A DNA stretch of 43,772 nucleotides, taken from the NCBI GenBank assembly GCA_021817985.1, contig JAKAFK010000025.1:1-43772 (forward strand), given 5' to 3'. The DNA is from Pseudomonadota bacterium (GTDB lineage Bacteria > Pseudomonadota > Gammaproteobacteria > Burkholderiales > JAKAFK01). This document shows positions 41,178 to 43,772 of the stretch, piece after piece (positions within the stretch are counted from its first letter, which is position 1; each line of letters opens with the position of its first letter). The notes below the pieces were generated by a model. It was given only the letters and a program-made list of their open reading frames with translations. It was not told the origin of the DNA and did no database searches. The translations under genes were made by a program, and so were the position numbers.

Positions 41178-42517
41178 TATGACCCCCCTCCGGAAGGTGG
41201 CGGGGTACGCGCCGGGAGGGACGCCGCCCGCCGTATTACCAGTTCGGCCAGCGGCCTGCGCAACGAGCGCCAGACGGGCGTGGGCCCGGCCCCGATTCTG
41301 CCCATGAAGACGGTCCTGGGTGCCGCCTCGTTGCCCAGAAGCCGCCGGAGCCTGCGTTCGCCCATCTCGGCTTGGCGCCAAGCCGCCGCGACCGAGGTGA
41401 AGGCTCGCGCCTGTCGCACGTAACGGGAAAAGATCAGCGGCGTCATTTCGGGCTGGAGGCTCAAGCCCAGCCGGGTTGCCGTGAGCCAGAACCGCTGCAG
41501 CGCGCGTCCGGCCTCGACGTAATCGTCCACTGTCGTGGGCTCCGATTGCGACAAGAGGGCAAAATGGGCCGCGCACGCAAGGCTGGGCAGCCAGTCGAGT
41601 TCGAGACGGGGTAACCAGGTGCCGGCGAGGAAACGGTTGAAGAACTGCACCCGCCGCCAGCTTTTCATGGCGATGCACATCAAGCGAAGGCTCAGGAAAT
41701 CGAGCCCGACGGCCCGGTCGGGCACCCTGTCGGCGCTGAAGCCGGCGTTCCATTCGATGATCTCACGGTGGACGCGATATGCCTCGGGCGTGGTCAGGCG
41801 AATCTTGGCATTCGCGAACATCAGCCGGGCCGCCTGCAGGCGGGCGGACAGCCCTTCGATCCAAAGCACGCCGTAGGCGGGTCCCACCGCCGCTTCGAGC
41901 GCCTTTTTCTCCTCCGCGGCCAAGGGGCGGGTGGCCATCGGGCGGCGCTGGACGGACCGCCGGGGAATGAAAGCGATGAGCGGGCTTGGGCATCCTCCGG
42001 GATCGGGTTCGAGCATGATGTCGAAGGTGGGCATGGTGTCAGGCAGGCCGGACCTGCGCGTGCACGAGGCGCGCTGGCGTTCTCCGCTGGCCGCGAGACC
42101 GATCGTCTCGAGCAGCGCGCCGATGGAGAGCTGGCTTGCGTGCCCATCCAGATCGTAGACGCAGCGATCCCGCGTATCGAAGCCGTGAACGACGATGCCC
42201 GAATCGCCCGCCATCTCGAAGCGCCACGGTTGCGTGTTGTCCCCGCTTGGGGCCCAGCGCGCAAGCGCAAGAATGCGCTCGCGGCTCGTCGGGCGCTCGA
42301 GCGCCTCGCCAAGCGATGGGGCGTTTGGCCCGGCGGGGCGTTGGCGCGCCTCCACCCACAAGGCGGCGCGCCGGAAGGGGCCGTGCGGGCCGATGGGCCG
42401 CCGCGGCATGCCCAAACGGGCACCGGCCCCGCCCAAAGCGGCGAGGGCCGCCGGTTCTTGGGGCAGGATCTGTTGCCTTTCGGGCGAGTCAGCGGATGCC
42501 GCGTGCACACGCTTCAT
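41177..42517 (-). CDS. Nitroreductase-fold protein, second copy
   Basis: The 446-residue protein carries LARWAPSGDNTQPWRFE around residues 85-101, the FMN-binding start motif also found in the gene at 31356. It shares that protein's larger size and insertion-rich middle. The first 75 residues are Pro/Ala/Arg-rich without clear fold; the true start may be the ATG at residue 37 (MPRRPIGPHG). A redox role on a product shared with the FeeM-like enzyme and the glycosyltransferase is inferred from co-orientation and the TAATG junction with the next gene. It is not a close copy of the first nitroreductase. Confidence 0.72.
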   Translation of the reverse strand: MKRVHAASADSPERQQILPQEPAALAALGGAGARLGMPRRPIGPHGPFRRAALWVEARQRPAGPNAPSLGEALERPTSRERILALARWAPSGDNTQPWRFEMAGDSGIVVHGFDTRDRCVYDLDGHASQLSIGALLETIGLAASGERQRASCTRRSGLPDTMPTFDIMLEPDPGGCPSPLIAFIPRRSVQRRPMATRPLAAEEKKALEAAVGPAYGVLWIEGLSARLQAARLMFANAKIRLTTPEAYRVHREIIEWNAGFSADRVPDRAVGLDFLSLRLMCIAMKSWRRVQFFNRFLAGTWLPRLELDWLPSLACAAHFALLSQSEPTTVDDYVEAGRALQRFWLTATRLGLSLQPEMTPLIFSRYVRQARAFTSVAAAWRQAEMGERRLRRLLGNEAAPRTVFMGRIGAGPTPVWRSLRRPLAELVIRRAASLPARTPPPSGGGS

Positions 42518-42580
42518 CCTAGGCAGACGTCCGGCCGTGGAAGGGCGAAGCAGCGCATGGGGCGAGGGAAGGCCGGATGC

Positions 42581-42597
42581 CGCCCCAGGGCGGGGCG
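42581..42597 (-). terminator. Small hairpin between feeM-like and nitroreductase-fold genes
   Basis: A perfect 6-bp stem (CGCCCC/GGGGCG) with a 5-base loop lies in the 196-bp gap. No T-run follows. It might attenuate transcription into the downstream genes. Confidence 0.3.
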
Positions 42598-42713
42598 TTC
42601 AACCGGATGATGAGCAACGACATGACACGCGAGGCGGCATAACCGCGGCTGGAGCGAGGGTACCGAGTGCACGCATTGGGCGGGCCGTTCGAGCCAAGGC
42701 GCCGCGCGGCTCC

Positions 42714-43535
42714 TTATCCGTAATGGGCGATCCGGGCACCGGGCGCGTTGGAGGTGTCCTGCGAAGAAGCCGCGGACGAATTGGCCTTGAGCCGTTGCGT
42801 GATACCGAGTTCGTCCTGCGCCGAGAAAAAATAGGGGTACAGCGACCGGGTCCCCGTGGCCTTCTCCATCAGTCCGCCGAACTTGGCGATCTGGGCTTGT
42901 CCCCACTGAAGGTCGACGCGCAGCAGCAGGGCGGGCGCGTTGACCCGGGGGCAGAGCTTTTCCAGACCCAATTCGGTAAAGCCCAACATCCGCTTGTAGA
43001 ATGCCGCATGCCGAGGGTTGACCTCGATCACGAAATCGGTGCCGCCGTGAATCCTCCGGCCATAGATGAACGCGATGTGAAAGAGGCTGGCAAGTACCTG
43101 CTTCGACTTGATCTGGGGGTCGACGGCGAGCCGGGTGAGTTCGCACACGCGGCGTCCTTGTCGACGCAGGGCGTCGATCTCGGGCTTGTACAGATCGTCC
43201 ACCAGGAGGCCCACCGACGAGTCGTAGCCGACCGTCAGGGTCGCGACGACCGACTCGTCGGTGGAGGCCACCAGGGTGACCCGATTGGGCTCGCGTTCGG
43301 CCGGGTTGGTCAGGGCATAGCCGCGCCACGCATACATGCGCTGGATGAGCAGGCTTGCCGACTCGCGCCGGTCGCGGGAGTTGGCCAGACGGATCTTGAA
43401 GGTCTGCTGCTCGACGGCGATTTCCCGCGTGGCGACGGGGTCGGGCTCGATGCACAAATCCTGCAATCGATGGGGCGATTCGAAGGAGATGATGGTCTTA
43501 TCCCAGCATTCGGCCTCCACGCGCCGTTGATTCAT
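42714..43535 (-). CDS. FeeM-like N-acyl amino acid synthase (GNAT fold)
   Basis: The 273-residue protein resembles FeeM-type long-chain N-acyl amino acid synthases, which transfer an acyl group from acyl carrier protein to an amino acid and share a fold with acyl-homoserine lactone synthases. Visible features are FKIRLANSRDRRESASLLIQ, RVTLVASTDESVVATLTVGY, the strand VCELTRLAVDP, and the GNAT-like end DFVIEVNPRHAAFYKRMLGF. Such synthases are known to occur near PEP-CTERM/exosortase genes. I start at the ATG at 43535, which has GGGAGG seven bases upstream; the frame is open further upstream. It is the first gene of the minus-strand run that includes the glycosyltransferase and exporter. Confidence 0.8.
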   Translation of the reverse strand: MNQRRVEAECWDKTIISFESPHRLQDLCIEPDPVATREIAVEQQTFKIRLANSRDRRESASLLIQRMYAWRGYALTNPAEREPNRVTLVASTDESVVATLTVGYDSSVGLLVDDLYKPEIDALRRQGRRVCELTRLAVDPQIKSKQVLASLFHIAFIYGRRIHGGTDFVIEVNPRHAAFYKRMLGFTELGLEKLCPRVNAPALLLRVDLQWGQAQIAKFGGLMEKATGTRSLYPYFFSAQDELGITQRLKANSSAASSQDTSNAPGARIAHYG

Positions 43536-43697
43536 GACGGGACCTCCCGCAGTCAGTAGCTCGTTGCTATGTCTCAGGAATACTAGCGCATCGAGGTCCC
43601 GAAATTCATGAATCTTCCGTAATGCCCGATGCCCCTGGGCGCTATCAAGTTTGCGCGCGCGGTGCCGTAGAATGGCTGTCAAGGTGGAGATGATGCT

Positions 43698-43772
43698 GTG
43701 CCCGGTGGCAAGGCGGAAGCGTCCACAACGTGGTTGCCTGTGATGAGTGAGACGCCGAAGAACAATCCAGAG
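43698..43772 (+). CDS. Possible 5' end of a divergent gene, cut by window edge
   Basis: From a GTG at 43698, with GGAG eight bases upstream, a frame stays open for 25 codons to the window end (VPGGKAEASTTWLPVMSETP...). An in-frame ATG at 43743 is an alternative start. It would diverge from the FeeM-like gene across a 162-bp gap. The visible part is too short to assign a family. Confidence 0.3.
   Translation, partial: MPGGKAEASTTWLPVMSETPKNNPE

Noticed and set aside
43651-43668. Possible minus-strand sigma-54 promoter before the FeeM-like gene (GGCAC with a GC 12 bp on)
   Set aside because: The flanking -24 and -12 bases match poorly, it lies in a CG repeat, and no PrsR-like box is found about 70 bp upstream.

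Overview
This window is GC-rich DNA from a Gram-negative bacterium, most likely a betaproteobacterium (Nitrosomonadales- or Rhodocyclales-like). The assignment rests on the order of the minus-strand block pilMNOPQ-aroK-aroB-dgt-gltB-gltD-hemE-priA, on mrcA lying divergent from pilM, and on the complete PrsK/PrsR/PrsT set of a PEP-CTERM/exosortase (XrtA-type) sorting system. No rRNA, tRNA or CRISPR array was seen.

Region 1 (1-17218, minus strand) is conserved core. It holds type IV pilus assembly and secretin genes (pilMNOPQ), shikimate-pathway genes (aroK, aroB), a dNTPase (dgt), a multi-span DUF4010 membrane protein, glutamate synthase (gltB, gltD), uroporphyrinogen decarboxylase (hemE) and the 5' part of priA, cut by the window edge. 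Many junctions are 4-bp ATGA/GTGA overlaps. Region 2 (17408-21619) has mrcA (PBP1A), a small nucleotidyltransferase-like gene, and a convergent potassium channel with an RCK/TrkA-N domain.

Region 3 (21832-33327) is the exopolysaccharide/PEP-CTERM control region. A hyaluronan-synthase-like GT2 glycosyltransferase diverges from a polyprenyl-phosphate sugar transferase. The sugar transferase is followed by prsK (histidine kinase), prsR (sigma-54 activator) and prsT (TPR lipoprotein), then by a nitroreductase-fold gene and an E1/ThiF-like adenylyltransferase gene.

Region 4 (33328-36145) contains two tandem paralogous secreted proteins with C-terminal PEP-CTERM signals. Each has a sigma-54 -24/-12 promoter, and 69-70 bp upstream of each GG a shared 17-bp box lies that is a good candidate for the PrsR enhancer site. 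An IS transposase remnant lies between the two genes.

Region 5 (36101-43535, minus strand) is an operon-like array converging on region 4. In transcription order it reads FeeM-like N-acyl amino acid synthase, second nitroreductase-fold protein, UGT/MGT-type glycosyltransferase, DevC-DevA-DevB-type ABC exporter, and membrane hexapeptide acyltransferase.

Read together, regions 3-5 suggest a small-molecule island attached to the PEP-CTERM regulatory system. The proposal is that an N-acylated amino acid is made, adenylated and oxidised, glycosylated and exported. That pathway is inference; the gene families and promoter architecture are read from the sequence. No exosortase gene is present inside the window.
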